A stretch of DNA of 64,000 bases from Cordylochernes scorpioides (GCA_030710605.1 CP092865.1:31528190-31592189), one strand, 5' to 3'. Shown: positions 23,142 to 34,606, counted from the first letter of the stretch. The notes: a model not told the origin generated them from the letters alone. A program made the numbers and translations.

Positions 23142-23847
23142 CTAGCCGAATTACCCGGGCAACGCCCGGGTTTTACTCGATTAATTATTTTTATTCAAAT
23201 ACTATTCGTTACAATTATAAATTGGCACCGTGGATGTCACTCTTGTGAAACGTCCCGCTCCAAACTTTGTGTCTGAGAAGCGATATTTTTATCGAGAGAT
23301 AATCTGGCTTTGTGCCTTCTGATCGAATGAATGTTTTTCTGTTAGAATTTTGTTCCTGCATACTAAAAATGAACTGGCTTCACCCGTGGTATATGTTTTT
23401 TTTTTTGTAATTTCCCCGATATATTTTGTATCTGATAATCAAACACGATACAGCAATATTGTCATCATTCTTTTCTGACTAAAAACGACAATTTTTGCCC
23501 AGAACCTGTCAATGTCAATTTTTATTGGCTAAAAATGCGATAACTATCTTTTTCAGATTTTTCTCTATGTCCGGTTAAAACACCTTTAACGTGTACATTA
23601 GGTCGGTTGATATTACCTTCCATCTTCACCGCTAGAGGCGCTGCTTGCGAGCGAAAGGGAAAATTTGTAACGCAAATTTGCAAATAACTCGAAGAATATT
23701 CGGGATAGAGACCTGATATTTTCACTATAATATATATATACTGTTAAAATTTCAGTCATATTAGGTATGTATTTTGTGGACGTGTATAACCGACAAACAT
23801 ACACACATATATACATACATACACCGACTTTTATATATATATAGGGA
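23142..23847 (-). mobile_element. Helitron, non-autonomous, 706 bp
   Basis: Minus strand: begins TCCCTATATATATATAAAAG (5' end 23847, preceded by A) and ends with hairpin CCCGGGCGTTGCCCGGG, then TAATTCGGCTAG (CTAG at 23142-23145, followed by T). The 3' end is shared with the Helitrons at 29827, 39131 and 56929, though its 5' part differs. The interior is non-coding. Confidence 0.8.
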
Positions 23848-23850
23848 TTA

Positions 23851-24044
23851 TGATGCATTAGCGCGCCATCTGTTATCAAAATACGAAACTATTATAGACG
23901 CGTATGATCCTTTTAAAAAATAAACAATTTCTACTGTCCTTACTACAATGGAAAAATTAATGGGATATTTATTGTAGTAAGGACAGTAGAAATTGTTTAA
24001 TTTTAAAAAGAATCATACGCGTCTATAATAGTTTCATATTTTGA
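23851..24044. repeat. Fold-back element, ACGCGTATGATCC family
   Basis: Inverted arms contain CGAAACTATTATAGACGCG, TATGATCC and TTTCTACTGTCCTTACTACA, around a short centre near 23958. The same arms, with a long insertion of GGGAGGG sequence at the centre, make the palindrome at 45212-45476. Another copy is at 49975-50155. An (AT)n run follows at 24045-24066. Confidence 0.7.
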
Positions 24045-24440
24045 TATATATATATATATATATATATTGAATTATTTGGCTATATCCATTATCATTTATT
24101 TTATGCTTCTACATTCATTAATAGATGCCGAGTATATTGGAAGAAATTGCCTCATTAGTTAGGCCATCTAGTGACTTTACTACTTTCGCAATAACTATTA
24201 CTTTGCATATTCTGTGTATGTATTGTAATCATTAAAATCAACATAAAATAGATATATGAATTCCATAGCTATTTAAATTAAATACTTCCCTAAAATTGAC
24301 AAAATTAATGCAAAAGGATGCCTTTCTATAAATAAAAAATATAAAAATGAAAAAACAATACTTTTATGAATATTGAATATAAGGAAGTATATTTTAGTTT
24401 AATAGATATATTTTATATTATATATATAGATATATTATCA

Positions 24441-24585
24441 ACCTGCAAACCCGAACCACATCATTTACTGTATTGACTTATCCATTGATGAGCTCTTCTC
24501 ATCCCCAGCAGACACCATCTCAAGCTCTGCAAGCTTGATTCCCTAATATGATTGAGTGGAGATAAGAAATAAGAAGACACATCTA
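24441..24585 (+). mobile_element. LINE 3' end, family A (fragment)
   Basis: Plus-strand copy of the 20565-20870 LINE end: CCGAACCACATCATTTACTG, a TTGATGAGCTC phrase, CAGCAGACACC, AAGCTTGATTCCCTAATATG, ATTGAGTGGAGATAAG and an AAGAAGA tail. No frame remains open throughout. Confidence 0.6.
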
Positions 24586-25765
24586 CATTATAAGAAATAA
24601 AAATATTGAGCACGAATGTTTCTTCCAATTTGTTATACATAGATAGCGCGCTAATGCCGTATGCTTATATCCTATTGATAGCTTGTCACCCAAATCTAGT
24701 TAATGTATACACGAAGACCAACAGGATCTTTGGAACAATCCAGAAAAATCACCAACTTCTGAGGCATTACCAACTTTTGAAATAAGTATTCTAATAATAC
24801 ATATTGTGTGGAAGAAGCAACGCCAACAGCAAAATGTGATTGGAATGGCACAGAAAATATCGTCTTTGCTTTTGGAGAAAAGTGTAAAACTTGGACTACA
24901 AGAAAAGTTAGGATACTTGAGAATATTAAGCGCTACACAGTACACATTTAGGAAATTCCTGTGCAAGGAATGTGTATTTTGTCATCGATAAAGGACTAAT
25001 AAACATTTCGACAAAATGTATTTTTTCTTTAAAAATTGGGATGATACATAAGAAATCAAGAATATATTTAAGAAAGTATATCTTTCATGGCCTATTTCAC
25101 AGAACCATGTTCTGCATACACCATCAGGAAAAGAAATCTGGACTCTGATCTTTTCTCTTCATTAAAGAATTAGGCTGAACGTGACGCCTTGAGGAACTCA
25201 TGACCCAATGCTATCTGCAAAAGACTAATTTTGGGGTCAAGAAATTATCATGATATATTAATGACTTATTTACATCCTTCATGATTATAATTACTGTTTT
25301 ATTACACTCAGTTCACTTATATATAAATATGTATACACGAAGCTTATGCATATTCTAATGGGAATGCAAAATTATTTTACGTACCCTTTAACAAGAGATT
25401 TTAAGTGATTCTTCTTTCGTAGGCACAGTCTTTTGACTGACAGACATCTCAATGATAATAATGTACATCTATATTTTAATATATATTTTCATATTTGCAT
25501 ATGTTTTGTCTTTTCTATAAGTTGAGAGAGAGGGAGGTCTATGTAAGTCTGTAGGATTTCAAATATTTAGAATCTCTTTTTCTGAATCAATATTAGTTTA
25601 AAGAATCTATGAATGAGAGAAAAACAGCATATAATTAAGAAAAAGGCAACCCATAATCTAGCATTTGAAAGGTGCTAATAGCTTTCCCAATATATCGGAA
25701 TAACATCTTATCGTGGAATTCTTTTTTTATTCTATATTATTGTCTAAATATTGATAAATCAAGTC
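24586..25765. other. Unassigned AT-rich DNA
   Basis: No gene is recognised. Overlapping short frames on both strands at 24700-24991 have no family resemblance. Confidence 0.4.
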
Positions 25766-25808
25766 TACCATGTACGTATTTCAAGCTGACGGCTCTCGTC
25801 AGAGTGGT
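25766..25808 (-). ncRNA. Hammerhead ribozyme motif, core present, helix I weakened
   Basis: Minus strand: ACCACT, core CTGACGA, helix II GAGC/GCTT with loop CGTCA, GAA, helix III ATACGT, cleavage base A, then CATGGT. Core residues are all acceptable. Helix I pairs ACCA with TGGT, but the two base pairs next to the core are mismatched. It is the same family as 37057-37098, and the same neighbouring phrases (GGCCA-ATTCTAGAATAATT, then a CAGGAGATGC module) follow at 25980-26075. Confidence 0.55.
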
Positions 25809-26092
25809 AAGGACTGTCTCTCAACGAAAAACAGCTAGTGTTATGTTGTTTGTGTTGCCGTTGTGTGTGTGTTGTGTTTATTGCTCCCAGATACTTCATC
25901 AATGAACGGTTATTCAAGGGCAAAAGTGAATGATAACGCTAAACTATATGATACAAATTTTACTAGTCAATATTATGTAATTTGGCCAACATTCTAGAAT
26001 AATTAAAATTCAAGAGAGAACCCGAGAGATGGCGCATGCCATCATCAACTTTTAGTTACACGTTCAGGAGATGCACATTTTTTTCTGTGTGG

Positions 26093-26369
26093 ACACCTTT
26101 CTGAGCGATCACCTTTCTGAGCGAGTGTCTTTCTGATCGACCATCTTTCTCATCAAACATCTTTCTGAGCAATCACATTTCTGAGAATCCTCTTTCTGAA
26201 GGACTATCTTTCTAAGCGACAACCTTTCTTTTTGATCACCTTTTTGAGCCACCCTCTTTCTGTGTGAGCACTTTCTGAGCGATAACCTTTCTGGGCGACC
26301 ACCTTTCTAAGCGAGCGCCTTTCTAAGCGAACGCCTTTATAAGAAACTGCCTTTCTGAGAAATCACCTT
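26093..26369 (+). repeat. Degenerate tandem array, 16-bp unit, about 17 copies
   Basis: The unit is close to CCTTTCTGAGCGACCA, repeated about 17 times with substitutions and an occasional 1-2 bp length change. CTTTCTGAG is the best-kept part. The period is not a multiple of three and no frame stays open, so it is not coding. It starts just after a CAGGAGATGC module (26060-26080). Confidence 0.75.
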
Positions 26370-27015
26370 ATAAAATAAAAATAGAATATTTCACATGCTC
26401 TCATCCAATCCATTGATGAACGACACTTCAAGGAGGGATCAGGAGAATTATCCAAGTTTTCAGGGCATTCCGTGATGTAAGAGGTTCAACAGAAAAGCTA
26501 AACCAATATATTTAATGATTCAAATTTCTCATTCGTTCCGACATAAAACACATTGATGTATTGACAAGGTATGGAAACTAACCTACCTTTGAATGTGCAG
26601 AGTTCAAGATGATCCCAGACGAAGAAGAGAAGCACAAGTCCAAACATATGTGGAACTGGAAGGTGAGAAGTCAACTGCAGAGATTCTGGTGGAAAGATTT
26701 GAATAATAAAGAGATCTAAAATCAAAAGATTTAAATTTAGAGATTCAAATATAAGAGATAAAACGCGAGTAAATAATAGAATCCGGGCGAAAAATGATTA
26801 AAAGCCATTTTCTGATAGTGTGACTGAAGGTTAAATAGCATCATTATTTTTTTAGAAAGAGCATTGTTCGATGCAATAGATCGTTGAATTAGTAAGATTC
26901 AGAGTACTCCCTTCTTATAATATATCCCTTATGCATCCTTTCTCCGTACACCTTAATAAGGGCAGACTAGATGATAAAATAAGCCTGAAACAATAGTAGA
27001 ATGATCTGAAGATTA
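26370..27015. other. Unassigned AT-rich DNA
   Basis: No gene is recognised; the minus-strand frame at 26498-26725 has no family resemblance. Confidence 0.4.
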
Positions 27016-27125
27016 AACTTAAGAAACCTCTGGGAGGGTTTACCGCTGATGCGTCATGCCTTCCCTTTTACAATTTTTAATCATTGTAGTATAAGGTCTG
27101 TAGAAAGAGTTTTTATTATATTCAT
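27016..27125 (+). repeat. Half element of the GGGAGGGTCCACC fold-back family (decayed)
   Basis: GAAACCTCTGGGAGGGTTTA, CCGCTGATGCGTC, then CCTTCCC and a decayed ATTGTAGTATAAGGTCTGTAG. It aligns with 19570-19690 and with one arm of 45212-45476, keeping the GAAAC and CTGATG words. Confidence 0.45.
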
Positions 27126-29826
27126 CAAAAAGCACAAATAAATCAAACTTCCTTCATTATCCTCTCTAAACATGTTTATTTTGATGTCGGTAGGTCATTA
27201 AAGTACAGCCAGTACAACACTGACAAGGGACAACGCGTACCTCATTTTTTCTTGATTTATCGAGAAACCTAGATTTTGTTTCTCCTATTTTCTCCTACAA
27301 ATCAGAATATTATATTAGTATTTTTCTAAAATGAAGCGATAGGCCACGATTCTAATTTTACTAAGAAATTCGTTTTGTTGAAATCTGATATCACTTAAAA
27401 CGAAAATAAGTTTGATAAAATTCCACAATACCCCAAAAATGAGATATGAAATATATTGAATACGATAAAAACTACCGAAAATAATAATTTCTATAGGAAA
27501 ATATGATAATATAGGTTTTTAAGATGGAAATTTGTTCGGACACAATCGATGTGAAAATAATTAATTAATAAAAAAGAAATTAAGAAAATACTTTATAAAA
27601 ATACCTAAAGGATAAAACGTAGATATTTATGTTACCGTCATTGAATAATTACAGAGTTATATGAGTAAATTTAAATGCTCAGGTGACAAAAGATACTTTT
27701 TACGGGTTAACACAAAAGTTCAATATACTAGGGCCTGAATTAAAAGTATCTTAACACAGAGAAAACACACAGAAATACAACGAAATAAAAAGGAAGGACG
27801 TGAATAAACCACTCAATTAGTTCTAACAAAACCAATACTTTTCTTTTATTTTCAGTGTTGATAAGGAGCGGACTGGAATTACACAGGTATGCGAGAAGAT
27901 CACCAGACAGACACACAGAGAACGCTTTGAGCGTCTCCACACAATCACCACTCCTCCTCGTATACCGTTTCAACCCTCTTTTATGTACAAACATGGCCAC
28001 ATTCGTCCAATGACGTGGGAGATCGATTTACACTTAACAAATAAACAACATTCCTTCCGCATAACTGAGTAAATTAAAACTGCGTATGTTTGTCAAAATA
28101 TTTGACATAGGGATGATCAAGAATTTCAAACTTTATCTGATTTAATAGGGGCAACTGAATTGTAAGTTTTTATGTTTCAAAAAAAAATTACTTCTTCCCT
28201 TAATATACGATGATCGTTTCCCTCCGTATAATAAATTTTACTCATATAAATCTAATGTTTTATTGTTGGTAGCTCTGATATATTTATTTCCCTCTTTTTA
28301 TATAGTGCAGTTTTATTGAAAGAGCCCTAATTTTTTCTTTAAAGGTTTTTCATTGATTAATTATTTTTATAGTTATTTATAGTTTATATAATTTTTTGCT
28401 GTATACAAAATTTAAAAAATATATTTTAAAAAACACATCAACATTAAGGTATAAATTATTAAATAAAAACACTTTATAATATTAGAATTTATTTTATATT
28501 TATAATATTATTTACATATATATAATTATGTAGCTAGAGAGGCATCGCTCCCTTCAATAATGCATCATATCAATGTATTATATATATATTAATTATTAAT
28601 GTATATTGTGTGTTGGATGGAATTTTAAATATATATTCTCGTCATTCTGAAACGTGCATATGTTGATGGAAACATTATTTTTAAAAATATAGGATAGTTT
28701 TATATTTGCTGACCTTTTATGAGATGTAGCCAGTAATTACAAGACAGAATCGGCTGAGACAATTGTTTGCATTTTAATATAAATATGCAAATTATTCTAT
28801 TCTCGTGATCACCATGACCACCTAGAAGTCTGAAAATTTGTACACTTGCATTGATATATGGATTGGGCGAGTCTTCAAAACTACAGACTTCTACATGGCT
28901 CGTAGTACATTAAAGGTTTATCGAAAAATTTGTATCTAGACAGACATACTGAAAGAAAGACATGAAAAAAAGGCTAATTAAAACCTTTCAAAAAGACATT
29001 TCTTTAGTCACTAGATGTGCAAAGTTTTCGGGAGTATTTTGACATACGAAGAGTTATTTTATAATTAATTTGATCGAGGCACAAATTTAATTCTTACTAT
29101 AGATCAGACCAGTCAATACCTGTTTGACTAATTCAGGATATTCGCATTTCCCTGTGAATCCCATGTCACTCTGGGACATAGCCTGGAACCACAGTCGTGA
29201 ACATTATGAAATTTCCAAAATTGGTGTTAGGACTTTTCTGACCCGAAATTTATATATTTCAAGAGATTATCTAGAGATAGCGCTTAGGATTTAAATCTAT
29301 TGGTGGGGACAGAGTATAGACATGCAATTTATTTTTAAATAAAACCTAAACTAAAATTTAAAATAATTTATATTAATAAATATAACAATAAATTTTGAAG
29401 AAAATATTTCTAAAAGAAATGAAAGCACGCTTTCTGTAATGTATCCTGCTATTTTGCTACAAACACCATATTATCAATTGTATCTTTGTAAAATATGTTC
29501 AGAATTTAGCTGCTGTAGAAGCGGGGCAATTCCAAGTTCATCATTTGAATGCTGAATAGAATATGTGGACGCCATAAAAACTTCCAATTCTTCCTTATAA
29601 ACCATCCATTGTTAGAAGAGATTAAAAAAAAAAAAACTGATACTTTATCCCATTGGGACAGTTGTCTGCTAATGATCTTGGTATTGTGTTAGATCTTTCT
29701 AATTAGTCGTGTTCCCCGAAAACTTTCTTCCTACATCGCCATCCCACCTGTTAACTACAGACGTCGTCGACATAGGTAGTAAATGATGGTAGTTCGACGG
29801 GTCATCATAATCGTATATACTTATAC
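27126..29826. other. Unassigned AT-rich DNA
   Basis: No gene or element boundary is recognised in about 2.7 kb. The minus-strand frame at 27740-28000 has no family resemblance. Base composition is very AT-rich, especially 28370-28640. Confidence 0.4.
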
Positions 29827-30256
29827 ACTATATACAGTTACGAGCGTCATTCCTCATCTCCTAATCAACAATCAGTCATCAGTTTTCATCTCTGTCACCG
29901 TTTGCTTTTTTTTTTTTTGGAATGGCGCCCTCCTATTGGTTGGCTACGGTCACGCCACCTTTGCCCCCCCCCCCCCCACTCGCCTTTTCGTTTATTTAAT
30001 TATTGTGTCAGAGCGGGTCGCTCCTTAAATAAATGCATATATTAGTTAATAACCAAATGGAATCCTCTCTTTCATTTTCCCTGTAAGAGACGCCTACGGA
30101 AGCCAACAGTACATAGACAGATAAAGCACATAGGCTATAGTTATTAACTAACATATGCATTTATTTAAGGCGCCAATTTATAATTGTAACAAACAGTATT
30201 TGAATCAAAACATTCAATCGGGTAAAACACGGGCGTTGCCCGGGTCATTCGGCTAG
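29827..30256 (+). mobile_element. Helitron, non-autonomous, 430 bp
   Basis: The 5' end near ACTATATACAGTTACGAGCG has the usual TC changed to AC. The 3' end is hairpin CGGGCGTTGCCCGG, then GTCATTCGGCTAG (CTAG 30253-30256), then T. The minus-strand copy at 39131-39495 keeps the TC start. A 136-bp TTAA-flanked palindromic MITE (30029-30164) is inside it, and a poly-C run is at 29967-29980. Confidence 0.8.
30029..30164. mobile_element. TTAA-flanked MITE inside the Helitron, 136 bp
   Basis: The inverted ends ATAAATGCATATATTAGTTA and TAACTAACATATGCATTTAT are flanked by TTAA on both sides (30025-30028 and 30165-30168). The other Helitron copy at 39131-39495 contains the same 136-bp insert at the same site. 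The Helitrons at 23142 and 56929 lack it. TTAA duplication suggests a piggyBac-like non-autonomous element; the ends lack the usual CCC. Confidence 0.6.
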
Positions 30257-30700
30257 TACACTATAAAAGTATCACATTGTAAATTTATGACGAATGCGCG
30301 AAATTGATTCATTACCTTTTTGTGAAGTAAATAAAGACTATGCATTTATTAAACCATCTCATTACCGATTTATATCAGTGAATAACACCAGCTTCAGACA
30401 AAAGTCAACCTGCATATCATCTGTTATGGCTAGGAATTTCATATTTATACATTTTAATAACAGAAGTGTATTTTCTAACTTATCTACATAGTTTGGAAGA
30501 GTTTGACATTCTACTTAGAAAGTGTCATAGTGTCGTTTAGTAATTGTTATTAAGTTATGGGTTAGGATCTAGGACTATTGAAAAACACTATTTAAACTTG
30601 CTTTTCACATGTGTAGACACGTAGTGCACTTACAGTAAAAGCAGTCGCCAATTTCAACCAACCATGATTATCAAAGCCTGTATCACGTGTGTACAAAGGA
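30257..30700. other. Unassigned AT-rich DNA
   Basis: Nothing recognised apart from a phrase near 30630-30680 (CAGTAAAAGCAGTCG, CCATGATTATC) that resembles ones near 10998 and 56200. Confidence 0.35.
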
Positions 30701-30704
30701 TAAT

Positions 30705-30795
30705 TAAAAAAAATGTTTAAACGTCTTCCTTGTTGGTTTCGAACTCACGTTGTCAAAATAGGACCGTATTTACACACCACCGGATAATTCACTGC
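30705..30795 (-). repeat. tRNA-like sequence (degenerate)
   Basis: On the minus strand TTGGCAGTGAATTATCCGG lies upstream of a B-box-like GAGTTCGAAACC. It aligns loosely with the tRNA-like sequences at 14596 and 56583. No cloverleaf could be completed. Confidence 0.3.
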
Positions 30796-30960
30796 CAACC
30801 AGATGAAATCACTGGAAAAATTATAAATCCACAGGTCCTCTGAAATTCATTTAAAAATTACAAGTTAATTGTTGGGTATTATTTTCAAATATTATTTTTT
30901 ATTCTTTCAACTATAATATTCTGTGATTTATTAATCTGTCGTGTTGATCATGTATATATA

Positions 30961-32422
30961 TCTATATATATAAAAATGGATGTTTGTTGGTCCGTTGGTC
31001 CGTTGGTCCGTCCGTCCGTCCGTCCGTTCGTGATAATCTTCTACATCGCTCAACCAATCGTGATGAAACTTTGGGAAGATGTTTAGTATACTACCGGGAT
31101 GGTTTCTGGCTAATTACTCTTTAGAAATAACCTTTCGTTGCATTTTTATTTACGAAAAACGTAAATTCACTCGCAATCAACGCCCCCTCGCGGTAGACGT
31201 TTGGCCTGAAATAGCCTCGCATGAGCTTATTTGTAACGTCAAGCTTAGCCTATAGGTTAGGTACACAGCTTCGTACCCCCGCAACCTAGGTTCGAGGCTC
31301 AGCGTGGGTGTTTTTTTTTTTTCATTTCTTTTATATTATTGTATTCTTTTATATTATTAAAAATATTATTTTATTTAAAATGTAGGCTTTTTAAAATAAA
31401 AATTAACATAAACAATTTTTTAATACGTTGCATTTTTATTTACGAAAAACGTAAATTCACTCGCAATCAACGCCCCCTCGCGGTAGACGTTTGGCCTGAA
31501 ATAGCCTCGCATGAGCTTATTTGTAACGTCAAGCTTAGCCTATAGGTTAGGTACACAGCTTCGTACCCCCGCAACCTAGGTTCGAGGCTCAGCGTGGGTG
31601 TTTTTTTTTTTTTCATTTCTTTTATATTATTGTATTCTTTTATATTATTAAAAATATTATTTTATTTAAAATGTAGGCTTTTTAAAATAAAAATTAACAT
31701 AAACAATTTTTTAATAATATTTGTAACAAACCTAGGTTCGAGGCTCAGCGTGGGTGTCTTTTTTTATTTTCATTTCTTTTATAATATTGTAGCAAGGTCT
31801 GTTTTTACAGCATTATTATATTTTTATTGGTTTATTTTAAAAATGTTTGTTATGAAGGCTCTATGTAATACTATTTAGAGCACATTTTTACATTTTTAAA
31901 CACCTAAGCACCCCTCTTTTTAATATTGTAGCAAAGAATTGAAAGTATTATTTTATTTTAGATGTTTGCCATGAAACTTTGGGAGGTTGTTTGGTATACT
32001 ATCAGGACGATTTCTGGCGAATTATTTTAGAATAATATTTATAACAATAATTATAGCGCAATTAGGACATAGTGATTATATTCTGTGTTTGTGCATATAT
32101 AAATATTTTACAGAAAATGTGAGAACGTTCTATTCGAATATCTCGAACACAAAAAACAATACAAATAAACGCGTTCACTGACATTTATTAATGCAGTGAA
32201 TATAATCAATGATTACAATGAAGGGCTATATTATCTATATATATAAAAATCACTTTCAAATTTTAACGTAACGTTCCTTTCTCAATCCCGTAGGGCTTTA
32301 GATCGGCTAAAACATTTTATCTCTATAAGTGAATATTAACTTTACTTTACTGAATAGTTTAGTATAATGTTAATTTAACATATTACAATTTAGCCACAGC
32401 AACGCGTGGCCGGGTTCGCTAG
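30961..32422 (+). mobile_element. Helitron, non-autonomous, 1462 bp, with internal duplication
   Basis: It starts TCTATATATATAAAAATGG, preceded by A, and ends with hairpin GCCACAGCAACGCGTGGC, then CGGGTTCGCTAG (CTAG 32419-32422), followed by T. The 5' third has short GGTCCGTT/CCGT tandem repeats and the Helitron phrase ATGAAACTTTGGGAAGATGT. Two ~297-bp direct copies occupy about 31135-31430 and 31431-31727. A shorter third piece follows, and a second copy of the ATGAAACTTTGGGAGG phrase is at 31970. Non-coding. Confidence 0.85.
31207..31321 (+). repeat. tRNA-like box with T run, copy 1 (in Helitron)
   Basis: TAGCCTATAGGTTAGG resembles an A box, CTAGGTTCGAGGCTC a B box, and a run of 12 T follows the GTGGGTG end, like a pol III terminator. 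The same block repeats at 31504-31612 and, B box only, at 31727-31765. The spacing is tRNA-like, but paired stems are poor. It is probably a captured or decayed tRNA-derived sequence. Confidence 0.4.
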
Positions 32423-32440
32423 TATATATATATATATATA

Positions 32441-32819
32441 TGGAAATTTTGCCGGGAGGAAATTGATCTAAAGAGAAAGGGGTCTCCTCTCCCGTCAAAA
32501 TAGACGTCTAAAACCAGACGCCATCTATTGACCGTCGCCGCAACTAGCGGCTTCGGGTCGGTGACAAAGCCACAACACCAGCTTTGGCAAACTGAAAAGC
32601 GTCCTCCTAGAGACCATGGTTTCGGCCTAATGGCCCTCGTCAGTCTAGGGCGGATTTTATTCCATGAGATACACACGGGATCTAATGGAATCTTGACAAT
32701 CTGCCAAAGAGGTGTTTAGCTGGCAAAGTGCCTGGGCCATATCTATGGCTAAAATATAGATGGAAATTCTGCCGGGAGGAAATTGATCTAAATGACGGGA
32801 GAGGAGACCCTTTTCTCTT
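32441..32819. repeat. Hammerhead-bearing unit with direct and inverted ends
   Basis: The phrase TGCCGGGAGGAAATTGATC occurs at both ends in the same orientation (about 32450 and 32770). After it, AGAGAAAGGGGTCTCC at the left is answered by GGAGACCCTTTTCTCT at the right in inverted orientation. The ~320-bp unit between holds the ribozyme at 32606-32649. Mixed direct and inverted terminal copies are reported for Penelope-like elements; the assignment is inference. No reverse transcriptase is present. Confidence 0.55.
32606..32649 (-). ncRNA. Hammerhead ribozyme, type I, near-canonical
   Basis: Minus strand: helix I CCTAGA pairs perfectly with TCTAGG (6 bp). Core CTGACGA (position 7 variable). 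Helix II GGCC, loop ATTA, GGCC, with one extra G on the 5' side. Core GAA. Helix III is the 8-base palindrome ACCATGGT. Cleavage base C at 32612. All invariant bases are present. The palindromic helix III is typical of small hammerheads that can pair as dimers. The extra G next to helix II is the only irregularity. Confidence 0.75.
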
Positions 32820-33611
32820 TATATATATATATTTAAGCTAATATAGATATAGTGGGGTGAGGTAATAGATATATTGTTACAGTGAGTAGGTTTTCCCAAT
32901 AAGGATAAATTAGATAGAGATAGAGAAGTATGTTCATTTAAAATATTTAGTTTTTACCTTCAATAAGGAAGATTTATATTTTAGAAGGAAAAAATCGTTA
33001 ATTGTGATCCACCCAATAATATTTACACACTCCTTTTTAAAGATGTTGAAGGATCGGTAATTTGACGGTTACAATATATGTTGACAAGAACTATTTGAAT
33101 AATCTATCAATACAGTTTTTTAAAATACATTTTAAAGAGATTTCATTACCTATCTCAATCTATGGATACAGTGAATGGAAGTTACAAAATGAAAGGCGAA
33201 ACAAAAAAATAAGGAGACCTATATAGGTTTGTAAACAAAGTTTATTCAACAAAATGAAGAGTAAATAAAAAGATAAACATATACCACAAATAGAAGATAA
33301 ACTTCTATTGAATGCAATGTGCAGATATTCAACTTTGAATAGAAAAGAACATACAGAAGAATGGGGATGCGGCTTATAAAGACTATTTCCCTATACGATC
33401 ATACGCTAGATGGATTGAAATGTTCAAGTGAGATTAGAATTATCTTGTTTAGTTTTACTCTTTAGCGGCTCGTAATTCAGTTTTTAACAGATTATATTGC
33501 TTGATTAAGACAAAATATATTGTTTTGTATATTAATAGGGCATTTCCTACACCAAAAATGAATATATATTTTTTTATTCGAAGGCGATCCACTAAATCAG
33601 TTTATATAAAA
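32820..33611. other. Unassigned AT-rich DNA
   Basis: No gene or element is recognised. Confidence 0.4.
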
Positions 33612-33746
33612 AGGGCGTACCTGGATCTGTGAAGGGGAAAAAGACAATTTTTCTCAAAATATTTCGAGAGATTGCTTCATCTTTATCAATTTATTGCACA
33701 GTAAAATGTTTACTGCATAGTTTATTCACTGATCCAGGTATGCCCT
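33612..33746. mobile_element. 135-bp element with 21-bp terminal repeats
   Basis: AGGGCGTACCTGGATCTGTGA (33612-33632) is inverted at 33726-33746 with two mismatches. Inside, on the minus strand at 33655-33692, are TTGATAA, a short helix AGAT/ATCT and CGAAATATTT. This matches the hammerhead-derived words in the 16302-16533 palindrome. Confidence 0.55.
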
Positions 33747-34096
33747 ATATATATATATATATCTCGGAGTAAGCTAAATAAATAAACGTTTAGTTTATTT
33801 TTACTCCACTAGATGGCGCTCAGCCATCTAAAAAGCACATGTGCTTGTGGTCAGGAGATGCCTTCTTTATTTTTAATATCAACACCTGACCCACTTATCT
33901 TTTATTTTTTTCTATTTTTTTTCATATATATATATATATATATATATAAGTCAAATACACACATGTATACCACATTTTCGATAAGTATTTGTTTGTCTGA
34001 ATATATTATTTTATACTCTTAGAAAAATACATTTTTATTCTAAGACAAAAGAGGTCAAAAAGAGGCCATATTGGGGAATTATTTAATTATATTTCC

Positions 34097-34285
34097 ACGT
34101 GGAAAATTAGGGAAGACAAAAACTTCAGGAGGAGACAACAATTTATTTCAGGGAAGGACAAACTATGAAATGTAAACAAAAGAAAAGCCACGAGGGAAAT
34201 TTACAGAGTCGCAAGATTTAAACATAGAAATGACCACTCTGTTAATAAAAAATAATAAAATTAATAAATACTATGTTACAATATA
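34097..34285. repeat. Dispersed repeat, GGAAAGACAAACTTCAGG family
   Basis: Third copy of the repeat at 13405-13565: CCACGTGGAAAATTAGG, CAATTTATTT, GGAAATTTACAGAGTCG and ACTCTGTTAATAA appear in order. Confidence 0.55.
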
Positions 34286-34423
34286 CTGATAAGCTCTCCA
34301 TCTAGCTCATATCGTGCACTCAAGCACAAAGACCACAATGAATCAGTATTTAAAGAGAAAGAAGCTACGTACATTGAATTAAATTATATATTTAGAGAAT
34401 TCCTCACAACATTTCCATATACA

Positions 34424-34606
34424 CACACAGCTTTATTAAGACCACCGGTCTTACACAGATTCACCACAGGAAGGAAGCATAGATGGAGCTCTTATACTCC
34501 AGGCAGCACAGAACCCAAAAACAGCCTCCAGGTATGATGCATGTCCAGTGGCCACAGAATCCACCCTGCATACGCCATGGTTAGCGTATCACTTCAAAAT
34601 AGAGTG
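34424..34606 (-). mobile_element. SINE-like repeat, family 2, copy 1
   Basis: A ~183-bp block shared with 47507-47682, starting and ending at the same points in both copies. Read on the minus strand it begins ATTCCACACT, passes TGATACGCTAACC, GTGGATTCTGTGGCC and CTGGAGTATA-GAGCTCC, and ends with a hairpin and GGTCTTAATAAAGCTGTGTG. The fixed 5' end and the AATAAAGCTG tail fit a short retroposon. No clear tRNA boxes. Confidence 0.6.

Noticed and set aside
26093-26369. 16-bp array as a CRISPR-like array
   Set aside because: There are no separate unique spacers; the whole unit repeats and decays, and the genome is eukaryotic.
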